Of a DNA stretch of 14,543 nt, positions 13,508-14,543 are shown piece by piece (position 1 is the first letter of the stretch; each line of letters begins with the position of its first letter). The notes beneath the pieces were generated by a model. The model ran no database searches and was not told the origin of the DNA. It saw nothing but the letters and a program-made list of their open reading frames with translations. Both the position numbers and the translations under genes were made by a program. Source of the DNA: Anaerolineales bacterium. GTDB lineage: Bacteria > Chloroflexota > Anaerolineae > 4572-78 > NAK82. The stretch spans positions 1 to 14,543 of the forward strand of contig JAHELX010000084.1 of the NCBI GenBank assembly GCA_024643945.1. Reading direction: 5' to 3'.

Positions 13508-14543
13508 CCGACAGCCTGGATTTTGAACACGTGTTGAATATCTGCCTCGATCGATTGCAGGACGGCGATACACCAGAGGCTTGCCTGGCCAGTTACCCAT
13601 CGCACGCCAGGCAGCTGGCTCCCCTTTTGCGCGTGGCCGCTATGCTGGGGACGCCAGACAGCCGGCCAATGCCGGCCGAAGGCTTCCGCGCGGGCGAAGC
13701 GCGCTTCCTGGCCCACGCCACCCAGTTGCGAGCTCGCCGACAACAGGCATCACCTCCTCGCCAGGGGGGAATCCTCTCCAACCTGCTGGGCAGCACGCGC
13801 CGGCTGGTCGTCGCATCTATGGTGAGTGTGCTGTTGCTCTGCGGAGTCCTAAGTGCTGGAACCGTTTCAGCCGCATCAGCCAGTCTGCCAGGAAGCCGGT
13901 TGTATCCAGTTAAGCGAGCAGCGGAGACCCTGGTGTCATCAGTGGCGTTCACTCCCGGACTTCAGACGCGTGTCCATTTGGCCTGGGCTGATCGCCGGCT
14001 GCGCGAGGTCGAAGCTCTGATGGCGCAGGATGGTGTGGTTGACGAAACGGTTCTGGGGGACCTGGAAGATGAAACCGAACAGGCGTTGGCTGCCGCCGAG
14101 CAAGCTGACCCTGATCAATTGACAGTCGTGGTAGCTCATACACAGCAACAACAGGCGGTCCTGGGTCAGTTGCTGGATAAAGCCCCGCCGGCTGCCCGTC
14201 CCGGACTGGAGCGAGCGCTGGCAGTGTCAGCGCAGGGACAGGCGCGTGCCGAGTCCGCTTTGGAGCGGGCCAGGCCTGGCCGGCCGGCTGCAAGTCCTGG
14301 CCCACCCATTACCCCACCTGGCAAGGTTGATAAGGAACCGCCGGACACAGGTCAAGGGCAGGGCGTGGGGCCGGCTTCAGGTAAAGACACCGGCCAAGGA
14401 CGTGGACAGGGTCAGGATCAGGACCAGGCCGGAAGCCCGAATCAGGGTCAGGGCCCTGGCTACGGACGAGACAAGGATGAACAGTCCTCGCCGGACAATG
14501 GCAAAGGACAAGGGACGAATCAGGATCCAGGCAAGGGTTCTGG
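13504..14543 (+). CDS. DUF5667-like single-pass membrane protein, likely sigma partner (3' end outside window)
   Basis: An open frame of 346 codons runs to the window end without a stop. It starts with the GTG at 13504, which overlaps the sigma stop by 4 bp and has GGAG 8 bp upstream. Residues 1-45 hold a short helical motif (VLNICLDRLQDGDTPEACLA, then YPSHARQLAPLL) seen at the N-terminus of many Chloroflexota and Planctomycetota regulators. One membrane helix lies at about 101-121 (LVVASMVSVLLLCGVLSAG). It is followed by SLPGSRLYPVKRAAE (127-141) and helices rich in Gln, Glu and Ala to about 255, typical of DUF5667. From about 263 on the chain is Gly/Gln/Asp/Pro-rich low complexity (repeated GQG, GQDQDQ). 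By topology, the N-terminus faces the cytosol and could bind the sigma factor, with the rest outside. An anti-sigma role is inferred from context. Confidence 0.85.
   Translation, partial: MTDSLDFEHVLNICLDRLQDGDTPEACLASYPSHARQLAPLLRVAAMLGTPDSRPMPAEGFRAGEARFLAHATQLRARRQQASPPRQGGILSNLLGSTRRLVVASMVSVLLLCGVLSAGTVSAASASLPGSRLYPVKRAAETLVSSVAFTPGLQTRVHLAWADRRLREVEALMAQDGVVDETVLGDLEDETEQALAAAEQADPDQLTVVVAHTQQQQAVLGQLLDKAPPAARPGLERALAVSAQGQARAESALERARPGRPAASPGPPITPPGKVDKEPPDTGQGQGVGPASGKDTGQGRGQGQDQDQAGSPNQGQGPGYGRDKDEQSSPDNGKGQGTNQDPGKGS

Overview
The window looks like ordinary bacterial chromosome from an uncultured Chloroflexota-type organism (Anaerolineae-like). This is an inference from the set of families: a GH36 alpha-galactosidase, a two-domain Nnr enzyme, ThyX, a prokaryotic histone-deacetylase-like hydrolase, an ECF sigma factor followed by a DUF5667-like membrane protein, and a secreted protein with a small helical domain. 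No rRNA, tRNA, CRISPR array, phage module or intact transposase was seen. GC is moderately high in genes and lower in several spacers that hold repeats.

Left part, minus strand (1-5933): a promoter at about 5906-5933 drives a ParB/sulfiredoxin-like plus tandem universal-stress protein. It is followed by a YdcZ-type DMT membrane protein, a GH36 alpha-galactosidase coupled to it with an 8-bp gap, triosephosphate isomerase, and the first 47 codons of a membrane protein that runs off the left edge. A palindromic GC-rich repeat, present as two tandem copies at 150-284, lies between the last two genes. One copy supplies the last ~22 codons and the stop of tpiA.

Middle, plus strand (5980-8376): an extended -10 promoter leads into a six-helix membrane protein resembling CcmC/CcsA haem-handling proteins, then a bifunctional NAD(P)H-hydrate repair enzyme. 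Convergent to it, 12 bp away, is a DUF1684 protein on the minus strand. Thirteen bp upstream of that gene's start sits a 209-bp MITE-like element (9004-9212) with terminal inverted repeats and a 6-bp TTTAAT target duplication.

Right part (9386-14543): thyX on the minus strand has its own promoter. A 13-bp repeat array in inverted orientation lies between it and a near-consensus promoter for an AcuC/HDAC-family deacetylase on the plus strand. A doubtful small minus-strand ORF and a nested terminator-like hairpin follow. The end of the window is a divergent regulatory locus. A secreted Thr/Asp-repeat protein reads leftward. An ECF sigma factor with a ~138-nt structured leader reads rightward and is translationally coupled (GTGA overlap) to a DUF5667-like single-pass membrane protein cut by the window end. 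CCGTATC motifs in both orientations lie between the divergent genes.

The most interesting items are the repeat-derived tail of TpiA, the ParB-like/Usp fusion, the MITE replacing the promoter region of the DUF1684 gene, and the divergent ECF sigma locus with its leader.
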